Assembly (NCBI RefSeq): GCF_003730015.1
Contig: NZ_RJTU01000013.1
Coordinates: 62,001-126,000, forward strand
Direction: 5' to 3'
Source: Epilithonimonas hominis
GTDB taxonomy: Bacteria; Bacteroidota; Bacteroidia; Flavobacteriales; Weeksellaceae
Length of the DNA: 64,000 nucleotides
Below, in pieces: positions 53,705 to 62,283 of the stretch. The notes under the pieces were generated by a model. That model saw nothing but the letters and a program-made list of their open reading frames with translations. It had not been told where the DNA came from and did no database searches. Every line of letters starts with the position of its first letter. Position 1 is the first letter of the stretch. Made by a program: the position numbers and the translations under genes.

Positions 53705-54046
53705 ATGAATTTTATTATCCGATTGCTGATTACTGCGATTTCAGCATTTTTGCTCAGCAAAATTCTTTCAGGTGTGCATTTTGACAGCTTTGGCGCAACT
53801 ATTATTTTCGCCATTGTTTTAGGTCTTTTGAACGTGATTGTGAAACCGATTCTTTCAATTTTATCATTGCCGATTACAATTCTCACACTTGGATTGTTTT
53901 CCTTTGTTATTAACGCCTTGATCATTTTGCTTGCGGCTTACGTTATGGGAAGTATGCAGGTGGATGGCTTCTGGTGGGCATTGCTTTTCAGCATCTTGCT
54001 GTCGCTGGTCACATCGGCGTTTTCTACGATTTTTGAAAGAGATTAA
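53705..54046 (+). CDS. Phage-holin-4-superfamily (YvlD-like) membrane protein
   Basis: A 113-residue protein with four membrane helices. The sequence MNFIIRLLITAISAFLLSKI, then LGLLNVIVKPILSILSLPITILTLGLFSFVIN, is the conserved core of the family often annotated as phage holin 4/YvlD. These are usually chromosomal proteins of unknown function and not phage holins. A strong bidirectional terminator follows. Confidence 0.86.
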   Translation: MNFIIRLLITAISAFLLSKILSGVHFDSFGATIIFAIVLGLLNVIVKPILSILSLPITILTLGLFSFVINALIILLAAYVMGSMQVDGFWWALLFSILLSLVTSAFSTIFERD

Positions 54047-54050
54047 GAAT

Positions 54051-54086
54051 AAAAAAGAGTTTCAGATTTTTGAAACTCTTTTTTTA
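54051..54086. terminator. Bidirectional terminator between the holin-like gene and trpA
   Basis: AAAAAGAGTTTCA / TGAAACTCTTTTT with a 6-base loop and A/T runs on both sides. It can end both the plus-strand gene and the minus-strand trp operon. A second inverted pair, TCTCGCA (54099-54105) and TGCGAGA (54138-54144), lies between it and the trpA stop. Confidence 0.9.
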
Positions 54087-54148
54087 TCTGAATTTATTTC
54101 TCGCACATTCAGCTAAATTAATTTGACTAATCTAGTCTGCGAGAATAT

Positions 54149-54922
54149 TTACTTAATTTGTTTGATAAATTCTCTTCCTTTCGCTTCCCAATCCTCATTA
54201 TCGAGAAGAATTTTCACAAAAGCTGTTCCGATAATTCCGCCTTGTGCTTTCTCAGTCACATTCTCAAAGTCAGATTTATCCTTGATTCCAAAACCGATGA
54301 AAACTGGATTTTTCAAATCCAATGAAGCCAGCGTATTGAGATAATTTTCGTTCTTCAAAACGGCATTTTTGTTTCCGGTTGTAGAGGAAGAACTTACGGC
54401 ATATAGAAATCCTGAACTCAATGAATCGAGATATTTGATGCGCTCTTCCGAAGTTTCTGGTGTTACAAGAAAAGTGAAATTCAGGTTGTATTTTTTCAAG
54501 ATTTCGCCATATTGATTTTCAAATGCTACTGGTGGCAAATCAGGAATAATCAATCCTGAAACACCAACTTCGGCACATTTCTGACAAAAATTTTCAAATC
54601 CAAATTGAAGTACAGGATTCAGATAACCCATTAATATTTTTGGAATCGTCACAGAATCTCTGATTTCCGCCAACTGCTCGAATAGTTTTTTGATAGACAT
54701 TCCGTTTTTCAAAGCTAGAGAATGCGCATCCTGAATCACTGGCCCATCTGCGACAGGGTCAGAGTAAGGAATCCCAATTTCCATCATATCTGCTCCCGAT
54801 TCTTGAATCAATTTTGCTATTTTTCCGGTGTCTTCCAAAGATGGAATTCCTGCTGTGAAGTATATGTTTAGTTTCTTTTGTTGGGAGTTGGAAGCGGGAA
54901 GCTTGGTGTTATAATCGTTCAT
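54149..54922 (-). CDS. trpA: Tryptophan synthase alpha subunit
   Basis: A 257-residue TIM-barrel subunit that cleaves indole-3-glycerol phosphate. The catalytic residues lie in DMMEIGIPYSDPVADGPVIQ (Glu48 region and Asp58 region), with the conserved GYLNPVLQFG, FLVTPETSEERI and VFIGFGIKDKSDF (phosphate-binding GFGI). The N terminus (NTKLPASNSQQKKLNIYFTA) contains a short segment encoded by a repeat-like tract (GCTTCCCGCTTCCAACTCCC), just before the conserved LNIYFTAGIPS. Last gene of the trp operon. Confidence 0.96.
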   Translation of the reverse strand: MNDYNTKLPASNSQQKKLNIYFTAGIPSLEDTGKIAKLIQESGADMMEIGIPYSDPVADGPVIQDAHSLALKNGMSIKKLFEQLAEIRDSVTIPKILMGYLNPVLQFGFENFCQKCAEVGVSGLIIPDLPPVAFENQYGEILKKYNLNFTFLVTPETSEERIKYLDSLSSGFLYAVSSSSTTGNKNAVLKNENYLNTLASLDLKNPVFIGFGIKDKSDFENVTEKAQGGIIGTAFVKILLDNEDWEAKGREFIKQIK

Positions 54923-54975
54923 AAATTTAATTTTAAGTAAAATAATTAATTGATTTGCGAAAAATTTAAAAACTA

Positions 54976-56181
54976 TTAAACTTCCGTCATCTGACTTCCA
55001 TCATCCAGCTTTCGCAAATACGTTTCCATATCCTTATCGCCACGACCAGAAAGACAAATCACCACAACATCATCTTTCTCAAATATCTTCTTATCCAAAA
55101 CTGACAAGGCGTGCGCACTTTCCAAAGCTGGAATAATACCTTCAATTTTTGTCAGTTCAAAAGCAGATTTCAAAGCTTCATCATCATTAACACTGAAAAA
55201 TTCTGCTCTTTTTTGATCGAAAAGATTAGCGTGCATCGGTCCAATCCCGGGATAATCTAAACCTGCCGAAATTGAATGCGGTTCAACGACTTGTCCGTCT
55301 TCCGTTTGCATCACGAGACTTTGACTTCCATGCAGAATTCCTAAAGTTCCGAGAAAAGTAGTCGCTGCAGATTTACCAGAATCAATGCCAAAACCTCCTG
55401 CTTCCGCTGCAATGATTTTCACGTTTTCTTCATTCACAAAATGATAAAAAGTTCCTGCCGCATTGCTTCCGCCACCAACGCAGGCAATTACATAATCAGG
55501 ATTTTCTCTTCCGATTTTTTCGTTCAGTTGTTCTTTGATTTCTTTTGAAATAATACTCTGAAATCTAGCAACCAAATCCGGAAAAGGATGTGGACCAACC
55601 ACGCTTCCAATAATGTAATGTGTTGTAGAAGGATTATTAATCCAATCTCTCAAAGCCTCATTCACAGCGTCTTTCAAGGTTTTGGAACCTGATGTCGCAG
55701 GAATAACAGTTGCGCCCAACATTTTCATTCTTGCAACGTTTGGCGCTTGTCTCTGGATATCGATTTCGCCCATATAAACAATGCATTCCAAACCTAACAA
55801 GGCGCAAGCTGTAGCTGTTGCAACGCCGTGTTGTCCGGCTCCGGTTTCTGCAATGATTCTATGTTTTCCTAATTTTTTTGCGAGCAAAGCTTGTCCTAAA
55901 GCGTTGTTGATTTTGTGCGCTCCGGTGTGATTCAAATCTTCTCTTTTCAGATAAATCTGAGTCTGGTATTTTTCGCTCAGATTTTTTGCGAAATAGAGTG
56001 GAGTAGCACGCCCAACATAATTCTTCAACAAATCCTGAAATTCTGTTTGGAATTCCTCTGATTCGATGATTTGAATGTATTTTTCCTGTAATTCGGCAAC
56101 GTTCGGATAAAGCATTTCGGGAACAAAAGCGCCTCCGAAAATTCCGTAATAACCGTTTTTATCTGGGTTTTGGTAGTTCAT
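54976..56181 (-). CDS. trpB: Tryptophan synthase beta subunit
   Basis: A 401-residue PLP enzyme joining indole and serine. The PLP lysine is in [13 protein letters not shown], the phosphate loop in [15 protein letters not shown], and [17 protein letters not shown] and [12 protein letters not shown] are typical of TrpB1. The last residues DDGSQMTEV are encoded by GATGATGGAAGTCAGATGAC, a low-complexity tract similar to those at the 3' end of trpG and upstream of trpD. 53 bases separate it from trpA. Confidence 0.97.
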   Translation of the reverse strand: MNYQNPDKNGYYGIFGGAFVPEMLYPNVAELQEKYIQIIESEEFQTEFQDLLKNYVGRATPLYFAKNLSEKYQTQIYLKREDLNHTGAHKINNALGQALLAKKLGKHRIIAETGAGQHGVATATACALLGLECIVYMGEIDIQRQAPNVARMKMLGATVIPATSGSKTLKDAVNEALRDWINNPSTTHYIIGSVVGPHPFPDLVARFQSIISKEIKEQLNEKIGRENPDYVIACVGGGSNAAGTFYHFVNEENVKIIAAEAGGFGIDSGKSAATTFLGTLGILHGSQSLVMQTEDGQVVEPHSISAGLDYPGIGPMHANLFDQKRAEFFSVNDDEALKSAFELTKIEGIIPALESAHALSVLDKKIFEKDDVVVICLSGRGDKDMETYLRKLDDGSQMTEV

Positions 56182-56243
56182 AATTTTTGTGTTAATGTAA
56201 GATGTAAAAAGTAAAAAGTATTTTAAAAATGTTTAAATGGCAT

Positions 56244-56900
56244 TTACATTATACTTTTTACATTGTATAATTTGATGAATTCTTTTATTTTATTAATGTC
56301 TTTATTGCCAGGCTCAATTTCAAATTTCGAATTGATGTCCAGCGCAAATGGTTGATGATTAATTGTTGACAGTTGATGGATATTTTCCAATGAAATTCCG
56401 CCACTTAAAAAATAAGGAATCGGGATTTTTATTTCATTCAGAAAATTCCAATCAAACGTTTTTCCTGTTCCGCCGAAAGCTTTGGAATCGGTGTCGAATA
56501 GGAGATAATCAATTTTAGATTTTAAATTAAGAATTTTAGATTCTAAATTTTCTGTCAGATTTCCTATTCTAATAACTTTAATAATTCCAATTTTTAGATT
56601 CAGTTTTTGTCTTAATTCTGAAATAAATTCTTCGGTTTCATTACCGTGAAGCTGAATGAAATTTAAGTCGGCTTGTCCCGAAATTTCTATAATTTTTTCT
56701 AAATCTTCATTCACAAAAACACCAACTTTTGCTTGATGATTGATTTCTGAAATTTGCTCCAAACTCAAATGATTCAAAACATATCTCGGAGATTTTTCAT
56801 AAAAGATAAATCCCAGAAAATCAACTTTCAAATCAATTAATTCTTTAATCTGATTGAGCTTTGTTAATCCGCAGACTTTAACTTGAAACTGACTTTCCAT
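56244..56900 (-). CDS. trpF: Phosphoribosylanthranilate isomerase
   Basis: A 218-residue enzyme of the fourth pathway step. The N terminus QVKVCGLTKLNQIKELIDL holds the catalytic Cys, GFIFYEKSPRYV follows, and NFIQLHGNETEEFISELRQK and YLLFDTDSKAFGGTGKTFDW contain the catalytic Asp. YFLSGGISLENIHQL is near the C terminus. Two internal stretches (ENLESKILNLKSKI and LSTINHQPF) are encoded by AT-rich repeat-like DNA of the type seen in intergenic regions. Confidence 0.94.
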   Translation of the reverse strand: MESQFQVKVCGLTKLNQIKELIDLKVDFLGFIFYEKSPRYVLNHLSLEQISEINHQAKVGVFVNEDLEKIIEISGQADLNFIQLHGNETEEFISELRQKLNLKIGIIKVIRIGNLTENLESKILNLKSKIDYLLFDTDSKAFGGTGKTFDWNFLNEIKIPIPYFLSGGISLENIHQLSTINHQPFALDINSKFEIEPGNKDINKIKEFIKLYNVKSIM

Positions 56901-56905
56901 CTTTA

Positions 56906-57685
56906 CTAAATTGATACATTAGAAATGAATTCTCCGAATTTATTTCCAGGATTGTCATTCTTCATAAAATATTCGCCCATCAAAAATCCATCAAATCCCT
57001 TTTCTTTAAGGAATTTGAAATCTTCTTCGTTGTAAATTCCGCTTTCTGCAATGGAGAAAATATCATTTGGTAGAAGGTTTTTCAAATCAACAGAATGTTG
57101 CAAATCCACTTTAAAATCTTTCAAATTTCGATTGTTGATGCCTACAAAATCAACGTTTTTATTAATGTGTTTTAGTTCTTCTTCTGAATGGATTTCCAAT
57201 AAAACTTCGAGATTTAATGAATGCGCCAATTCTGTAAATTCTGAAACTTGAGTTGCTGAAAGATTTGCAGCAATCAACAAAATAACATCTGCTCCAATTG
57301 ATTTTGCTTCGTAAAATTGATATTCATCAATCATAAAATCTTTCCTCAAAATCGGAATGTTAATATGATTTCTGACACTCAAAATATCATCAAAACTTCC
57401 ACCGAAAAAATCTTTATCCGTCAAAATAGAAACCGCACTTGCTCCGAATTTTTCATATTGAGAAACAACTTCTAATGGCGAAACTTTGTCATTGATAATG
57501 CCTTTGCTCGGCGATTGTCTTTTGAATTCGGTAATAATTCCGGATTTGGATTTTAAAGTTTCTTTCAGTGAAAAAGTTGGTCTTCCGAAAAACTCAGAAT
57601 CTTTCACTTGTTCAATAGGAAATTTTGATTTTGCTTCCGAAACTTCCTGTTTTTTTTGTTTTATTATTTTATCTAAGATGTTCAT
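56906..57685 (-). CDS. trpC: Indole-3-glycerol phosphate synthase
   Basis: A 259-residue TIM-barrel enzyme. Conserved motifs are ITEFKRQSPSKGIIND (catalytic Lys, SPSKG), SVLTDKDFFGGSFDD equivalent ILTDKDFFGGS, PILRKDFMIDEYQFYEAK, VGINNRNLKDFKVDLQ and FSIAESGIYNEEDFKFL. It is separate from trpF (not fused, unlike E. coli). Five bases separate it from trpF. Confidence 0.96.
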   Translation of the reverse strand: MNILDKIIKQKKQEVSEAKSKFPIEQVKDSEFFGRPTFSLKETLKSKSGIITEFKRQSPSKGIINDKVSPLEVVSQYEKFGASAVSILTDKDFFGGSFDDILSVRNHINIPILRKDFMIDEYQFYEAKSIGADVILLIAANLSATQVSEFTELAHSLNLEVLLEIHSEEELKHINKNVDFVGINNRNLKDFKVDLQHSVDLKNLLPNDIFSIAESGIYNEEDFKFLKEKGFDGFLMGEYFMKNDNPGNKFGEFISNVSI

Positions 57686-57750
57686 TTATAATAATTATCA
57701 GTTGTAAATTATTAATTGTTAAATAATATTGTTCAGCTAATCATTAACAA

Positions 57751-58740
57751 TTAATCATTAATAATTGAGCGAAGTGATTTCAATGCCTTTCCGCCTCCCA
57801 GACTTTGTATCGCCAAAGACAAACAATCTTCATAATCTCCAAATTTTCCGGTATTTTGCAATGCGATTGAAGCATTCGCCAAAACGACTGCGTTTTGCTC
57901 TTCAGTTCCGTTTCCTTCCAAAATTTTGATAAATAATTTCGCTGCATCTTCTTTACTTTCACCTCCAAAAATACTTTCCGGAGATACATTTTTAAATTTT
58001 AAATCTTCTGCGGAATAGATTTTTTCTCCGGTTTTGCTGATGATTTTTGTGTCACCAGTTAAGGAAATTTCGTCATAACCATCCAAAGCGTGAACAATCA
58101 TAAATTCGCTTTTTTGTTTTTGCAAAAGATATTGATAAACGCGCGCAATTTCAAGATTTGCAACACCAATCATTGTGAAATCCGGACGAACAGGATTCAC
58201 CAAAGGCCCAAGAATGTTGAAAAAAGTTTTCAGACCAAGTTGTTTTCTGAGTGGCGCAACCGACTTCAAAGCGGGATGAAACAGCGGTGCGTGAAGAAAA
58301 CAGATGTTTCCTTTCTCTAAATCGGCTTTCAAATCCTCAGAATTATCTTTGAATTGATAGCCCAATTCTTCCAAAACATTGGATGAACCTGAAATAGAAG
58401 ATGCGCCGTAATTGCCTTGCTTGGCTACTTTTTGTCCGGTTCCTGCAACAATAAAACTCGCTAAAGTAGAAATATTAAAGGTGTTTTTTCCGTCACCACC
58501 AGTTCCAACGATATCAACCAAATCTTTGGTTCCCAAATCAACAGGTTTCGCCAATTGCAGTAATGCTTCACGGAAACCTTCGAGTTCTTCCAAAGTAATT
58601 GTTCTCATTAGGAAAACGGTGATGAAAGAAATGACTTCGCTTTCGTTGAATTTATTTTGTGAAATTTCAATCAGAATCGCTTTGGCTTCGGCTTTTGTCA
58701 AAGTCTGATGATTGAAAAGATATTGTAGGATTTGTTTCAT
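57751..58740 (-). CDS. trpD: Anthranilate phosphoribosyltransferase
   Basis: A 329-residue enzyme. The PRPP-binding glycine loop DIVGTGGDGKNTFNIST, the motif KQGNYGASSISGSSNVLEEL, HAPLFHPALKSVAPLRKQLG and FNILGPLVNPVRPDFTMIGV are diagnostic. It is not fused to trpG. The 65 bases before trpC are an AT-rich repeat (ATTAATCATTAACAATTAA and similar). Confidence 0.97.
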   Translation of the reverse strand: MKQILQYLFNHQTLTKAEAKAILIEISQNKFNESEVISFITVFLMRTITLEELEGFREALLQLAKPVDLGTKDLVDIVGTGGDGKNTFNISTLASFIVAGTGQKVAKQGNYGASSISGSSNVLEELGYQFKDNSEDLKADLEKGNICFLHAPLFHPALKSVAPLRKQLGLKTFFNILGPLVNPVRPDFTMIGVANLEIARVYQYLLQKQKSEFMIVHALDGYDEISLTGDTKIISKTGEKIYSAEDLKFKNVSPESIFGGESKEDAAKLFIKILEGNGTEEQNAVVLANASIALQNTGKFGDYEDCLSLAIQSLGGGKALKSLRSIIND

Positions 58741-58792
58741 AATATTAGTCCGAAGTCAGAGGTCTGAAGTCAGAAGTTTTTTTCGTTAAATT

Positions 58793-59386
58793 TTATTCTT
58801 CGGTCTTCTGACCTCCAGCTTCCGGCTTTAAAAAATTTTCTAAAATCTGTTTTCCATCAGGTGTCAAGATACTTTCAGGATGATATTGGACAGCGTGAAC
58901 ATCGTATATTTTGTGTTTCAAACTCATAATCATTCCGTTTTTGTCAATGCTTGTGATTTCTAATTCAGCAGGGAAATCATCAGGATTTACAGCCCAAGAA
59001 TGATAACGTCCAACTTCCAAATTTTCGGGTAAATTGTTGAAGATTTTGTGTTCTTTGGTTTGAGTAGCTTCAGTCGCAACACCGTGATAGATTTCTGAAA
59101 GGTTAATCAAACTTCCACCAAAAGCTTCTGCAATCGCTTGTTGACCGAGACAAACTCCGAAAATAGATTTAGTAGGCGCATATTTTTTAATCACGTCTAG
59201 CAAAATTCCAGCTTCTTCCGGAATTCCCGGACCTGGAGAAAGAATGATTTTATCGTATTTTTCAATGTCTTCCAAAGGGATTTGGTCATTTCTGTAAACA
59301 TCTACTTTTTCACCTACAATTTGCTCGATGATTTGAACAAGATTGTATGTAAAACTGTCATAATTATCGAAGACTAATATTTTCAT
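58793..59386 (-). CDS. trpG: Anthranilate synthase component II (glutamine amidotransferase)
   Basis: A 197-residue class I glutamine amidotransferase supplying ammonia to TrpE. It begins MKILVFDNYDSFTYNLVQII. The nucleophile Cys is in FGVCLGQQAIAEAFGG and the catalytic His/Glu in HAVQYHPESILTPDG. The C-terminal EAGGQKTEE is encoded by a low-complexity repeat tract. Separate from trpD. Confidence 0.96.
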   Translation of the reverse strand: MKILVFDNYDSFTYNLVQIIEQIVGEKVDVYRNDQIPLEDIEKYDKIILSPGPGIPEEAGILLDVIKKYAPTKSIFGVCLGQQAIAEAFGGSLINLSEIYHGVATEATQTKEHKIFNNLPENLEVGRYHSWAVNPDDFPAELEITSIDKNGMIMSLKHKIYDVHAVQYHPESILTPDGKQILENFLKPEAGGQKTEE

Positions 59387-59405
59387 AATTGTTAATTATC
59401 AATTG

Positions 59406-59762
59406 TTAATTGTTACTTTTGGTTGTCTTTATAATGCTTGTTATTAGCTTAATAATTTCAACAGCATTTTCATTTATGCTTTCAAATTCTTGAGATGAAA
59501 GATAATTTGTGGCTTGGAACAATTCAAGCCAGTATATAGTTTCATTAATTTCTTTTTGCGCAATAGATAATTTATGGATGAAATCGGCTTTGCTTTGTGC
59601 GTGTTCACTTTCTCTAACCATTGCTCCAACACTTGTTCCGCTTCGCAAAATTTGTTTGCTTAATACAAATTCCTTTTTATCACTTGCCAAATATTGATAA
59701 AGCTTAACAATCCGAACAGCAAATTCAAAACTTTTCTTTTTGATAATATTATTTTCTTTCAT
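59406..59762 (-). CDS. Four-helix-bundle protein (S23/IVP family) inside the trp operon
   Basis: A 118-residue helical protein of the family once called 23S rRNA intervening-sequence protein. The core motif RSGTSVGAMVRESEHAQSKA, then DFIHKLSIAQKEINETIYWL, is diagnostic. It lies between trpG and trpE in the operon direction. Both its flanks are AT-rich repeat tracts (59387-59416 and 59763-59798) built of TTAACAATTAAT/AATTGTTAATT words, and its stop codon lies within one of them. That suggests insertion as a cassette. Function unknown. Confidence 0.9.
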   Translation of the reverse strand: MKENNIIKKKSFEFAVRIVKLYQYLASDKKEFVLSKQILRSGTSVGAMVRESEHAQSKADFIHKLSIAQKEINETIYWLELFQATNYLSSQEFESINENAVEIIKLITSIIKTTKSNN

Positions 59763-59780
59763 TTCATTAACAATTAATAA

Positions 59781-61229
59781 TTAACCATTAACAATTCTTT
59801 CAGCTTTGCTGATTGCTTTTTTCAAAGCACCAAGTTTATTATTAACTTCCTGAAGTTCATTTTCTGCAACAGATTTTGCAACAATTCCGGCTCCGGCTTG
59901 ATAGAAAAGAGTATTGTTTTTACTCAAGAAAGTTCGAATCATAATTGCTTGATTACAACTTCCATCGAAGCCTACAAAGCCAATACAACCTGCGTAATAA
60001 CTTCTGGAAGTTTTCTCGTGTTCGTCAATTAGTTGCATTGCTCGGTATTTTGGAGCGCCACTCAAAGTGCCTTGTGGGAAAGTAGTTGCAATCATTTCGT
60101 AAGGATTTTGGTCTTCTTTGACGTCAGTGACAACTTCGGAAACCATATGAATCACGTGGGAGAAAAAATGGATTTCTTTCAGTTTTGAAACCGTTGTATT
60201 TTTCCCGTGAATGCTCAAATCGTTTCTTGCCAAATCTACCAACATCGTATGTTCCGCATTTTCTTTCGGGTCTTTTTTGAGCTCTTCTGCGGATTCCAAA
60301 TCTTTTTCGATGTTTCCGGTTCGTTTGAAAGTGCCTGCAATTGGATGAATTACAGCTTTTCTATTTTTGATAATCAGCTGACTTTCCGGACTTGAGCCCA
60401 TTAATTTATAATCGCCATAATCGAAGAAAAATAAGTAAGGAGAAGGATTGATGTTTCGCAAAGCACGATAAACATTGAATTCGTCACCTTGAAATTTCTG
60501 CTCAAATCTTCTGCTTAAAACTAACTGAAAAACATCACCACGGAAACAATGTTTTTTGGCAAATTCAACTGATTCAAGATATTCGTTGTCAGTTAGATTT
60601 GAAGTTTCTTCTGATATAATTTCGAAAGGGAAGACCGGTGCGTTTTTTTGATTGATGATGTTTTCCAATGTTGAAAGTTCTGATTTCAAACCATCGATTT
60701 TATTTTCAATCAGGAACATTTCGTCGTTGTGATGATTGATTGCAATCACATATTGGTAAATACGATAACGCGTCAACGGAATTTTATTTTCCTCAGATTG
60801 TTCCTTGAATTTTATATTCTCAAAAAACGGAATCGCATCATAACTTGTATATCCGAAAAATCCCTGCGCTTGTTTTCCAATCTCGTGGTTTGGTTTTTCA
60901 CATTTGAAACAGTTGGAAAATTCCTGCATCAAGTCAGATAAGTTCTCATTTTTCAAATCGATTTTCTGAGGATTTTCTAGGGGGAATTTCAACTCAGCTT
61001 CGTTGTAATTTCGAATTTCAATTCCGGCAATGGCATTAACGCAAATGAAAGAAAACGAATTTTCAGAATTCTGATTTCCTGCACTTTCCAAAAGAATCGT
61101 ATCACGAAATTGGTCGCGAAGACGGAGATAAATCCCAATCGGCGTGTAAAGGTCTGCTAAACGGGATTTAACAGAGGTTTTTATATTGATTGGTTGATGG
61201 TTGATTGTTGATGGTTGATGGTTGCTCAT
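59781..61229 (-). CDS. trpE: Anthranilate synthase component I
   Basis: A 482-residue chorismate-using enzyme. The N-terminal domain has FRDTILLESA, whose LLES motif is part of the tryptophan feedback site. The C-terminal catalytic domain has DVFQLVLSRRFEQKF, LFFDYGDYKLMGSSPE, HPIAGTFKRTGNIEKD, ENAEHTMLVDLARNDL and TFPQGTLSGAPKYRAM. The first dozen residues (SNHQPSTINHQP) are encoded by GGTTGATGG-type tandem repeats, and the last IVNG by the neighbouring TTAACAATT repeat. First structural gene of the operon; feedback inhibition plus attenuation are expected. Confidence 0.97.
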   Translation of the reverse strand: MSNHQPSTINHQPINIKTSVKSRLADLYTPIGIYLRLRDQFRDTILLESAGNQNSENSFSFICVNAIAGIEIRNYNEAELKFPLENPQKIDLKNENLSDLMQEFSNCFKCEKPNHEIGKQAQGFFGYTSYDAIPFFENIKFKEQSEENKIPLTRYRIYQYVIAINHHNDEMFLIENKIDGLKSELSTLENIINQKNAPVFPFEIISEETSNLTDNEYLESVEFAKKHCFRGDVFQLVLSRRFEQKFQGDEFNVYRALRNINPSPYLFFFDYGDYKLMGSSPESQLIIKNRKAVIHPIAGTFKRTGNIEKDLESAEELKKDPKENAEHTMLVDLARNDLSIHGKNTTVSKLKEIHFFSHVIHMVSEVVTDVKEDQNPYEMIATTFPQGTLSGAPKYRAMQLIDEHEKTSRSYYAGCIGFVGFDGSCNQAIMIRTFLSKNNTLFYQAGAGIVAKSVAENELQEVNNKLGALKKAISKAERIVNG

Positions 61230-61276
61230 CGTTTCAATTTTAAATTATTTTTATTAAAACTTATCGAAGCCTTAAA

Positions 61277-61313
61277 ATAAAAAAGACTTCAACAAAATTT
61301 GTCAAAGTCTTAT
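61277..61313 (-). terminator. Attenuator hairpin of the trp operon
   Basis: On the minus strand AAGACTTTGACAAA and TTTGTTGAAGTCTT pair (two G:U) with a very small loop, followed by TTTTTT. It lies 29 bases after the leader peptide stop and about 48 bases before trpE, the position of an attenuator. An alternative small hairpin GTTCTAAATTTTGAAC overlaps the leader stop codon. Confidence 0.85.
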
Positions 61314-61341
61314 TATGATTGAGTTATAGTTAGTTCAAAAT

Positions 61342-61410
61342 TTAGAACACCGATAATCCTTTCAGACCCGACAAAGAGTTTGAAAGCCACCACCAATTTT
61401 TTGTGTTCAT
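61342..61410 (-). CDS. trpL: Tryptophan leader peptide (attenuation)
   Basis: A 22-codon frame with ATG at 61410 and TAA at 61342-61344. Residues 6-8 are three consecutive Trp codons (TGG TGG TGG, minus strand; plus 61387-61395). The peptide starts MNTKNWWWLSNSLSG and ends LSVF. An in-frame ATG at 61419 would add MKL. Followed by the attenuator hairpin and preceded by a good promoter, it has the layout of trpL of enteric bacteria. Ribosome stalling at the Trp codons when tryptophan-tRNA is scarce would prevent terminator formation. Confidence 0.88.
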   Translation of the reverse strand: MNTKNWWWLSNSLSGLKGLSVF

Positions 61411-61471
61411 TAATTTCATCTGAGAATATTTATTTTTTTATCTGACAGATGTAACTGTCGTTTCATAAGAG

Positions 61472-61501
61472 CAAATTTAGAAATGATTTTTAATTCTGCA
61501 A
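61472..61501 (-). promoter_or_regulatory. Promoter of the trp operon
   Basis: On the minus strand TTG (plus 61499-61501), 19 bases, then TAAATTTG (plus 61472-61479) match the Bacteroidota consensus. Predicted start near 61465, about 55 bases before the trpL ATG. Confidence 0.8.
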
Positions 61502-61560
61502 CTATTTTTTTTGAAAAATTTATAGAGCTTGTTTAAATTTGTATTAGAAATAATTTTATT

Positions 61561-61672
61561 ACCACATAGATACATAGTTTTTGAAAAAAAAGAGAAAAAA
61601 ATAGTAAATATTGTACTTCTATTTTTTCTTTTTTGCAATTAATCTTGAGGTTTTCTATGTGCCTATGTGGTT
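61561..61672. repeat. Long palindromic repeat, ACCACATAG type, second copy
   Basis: ACCACATAGATACATAG (61561-61577) is inverted as CTATGTGCCTATGTGGT (61655-61671). It is nearly identical to the arms at 27064-27133 but with a longer loop. It lies between the divergent trp promoter and the thioesterase 3' end. Confidence 0.85.
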
Positions 61673-61692
61673 TTAATTATTTTTAAACAGGC

Positions 61693-62160
61693 TCATAAAA
61701 AAGGTTTCATCTCGTCTTCGATATCTTTTCTCAGATTCATCAGTTTTTTCGCATATTGTTCCAATTGTAATTCCTTTTCTGTTGTAGGAATCCATTTTGG
61801 GACTTCCATCGCTTTTCCGTTTTCGTCAACCGCTACAAAAACAATGATACAATGCGTTTTCTTCTCAAATTGTTTCTCTTTTACATTCCTTGAAAATACA
61901 TCAATTGCAATATGCATACTTGTACTTCCTGTGAAAATCACGTGAGATTCCAGCTTGACAATTTCTCCGATTTTGATAGGCTGATAAAACCGAATTCCGC
62001 CAACATAAACCGTTACACAATAAGTTCCCGACCAATTGCTTGCGCAGGCATAACCGACTTGGTCTATCCATTTCATCACGCTTCCTCCGTGAACATTGCC
62101 TCCAAAATTAACGTCTGTCGGTTCAGAAATGAACTGAAATGTGACTGGTTTGTTTTCCAT
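61693..62160 (-). CDS. Acyl-CoA thioesterase, hotdog fold (YciA/BACH-like)
   Basis: A 155-residue hotdog protein from the ATG at 62160; a TTG frame adds seven residues. The helix motif NFGGNVHGGSVMKWIDQVGY, then ACASNW, is typical of acyl-CoA hydrolases. GGIRFYQPIKIGEIVKLESHV and FVAVDENGKAMEVPKW follow, and the C terminus is a helix. It hydrolyses fatty acyl-CoA in the cytoplasm, by family. A -7 box TATTTTTG (minus strand, 62179-62186) is just upstream. Confidence 0.93.
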   Translation of the reverse strand: MENKPVTFQFISEPTDVNFGGNVHGGSVMKWIDQVGYACASNWSGTYCVTVYVGGIRFYQPIKIGEIVKLESHVIFTGSTSMHIAIDVFSRNVKEKQFEKKTHCIIVFVAVDENGKAMEVPKWIPTTEKELQLEQYAKKLMNLRKDIEDEMKPFL

Positions 62161-62283
62161 TTTATTCTTATTATGTATCAAAAATAGGGAAGAAATTTTA
62201 GATTATAGCCTTTTATTCATTTGACATTTGCACTAAATTTGTGTTTCTTAAATTCTATTTTAAATCTCTTGACTTTAACAACA

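Noticed and set aside
53705-54046. Phage lysis gene
   Set aside because: The holin-like name is only a family label; there are no phage genes nearby and the protein is a common chromosomal membrane protein.
61230-61480. T-box riboswitch for the trp operon
   Set aside because: No T-box consensus was seen; the leader peptide with three Trp codons and the terminator explain the region better.
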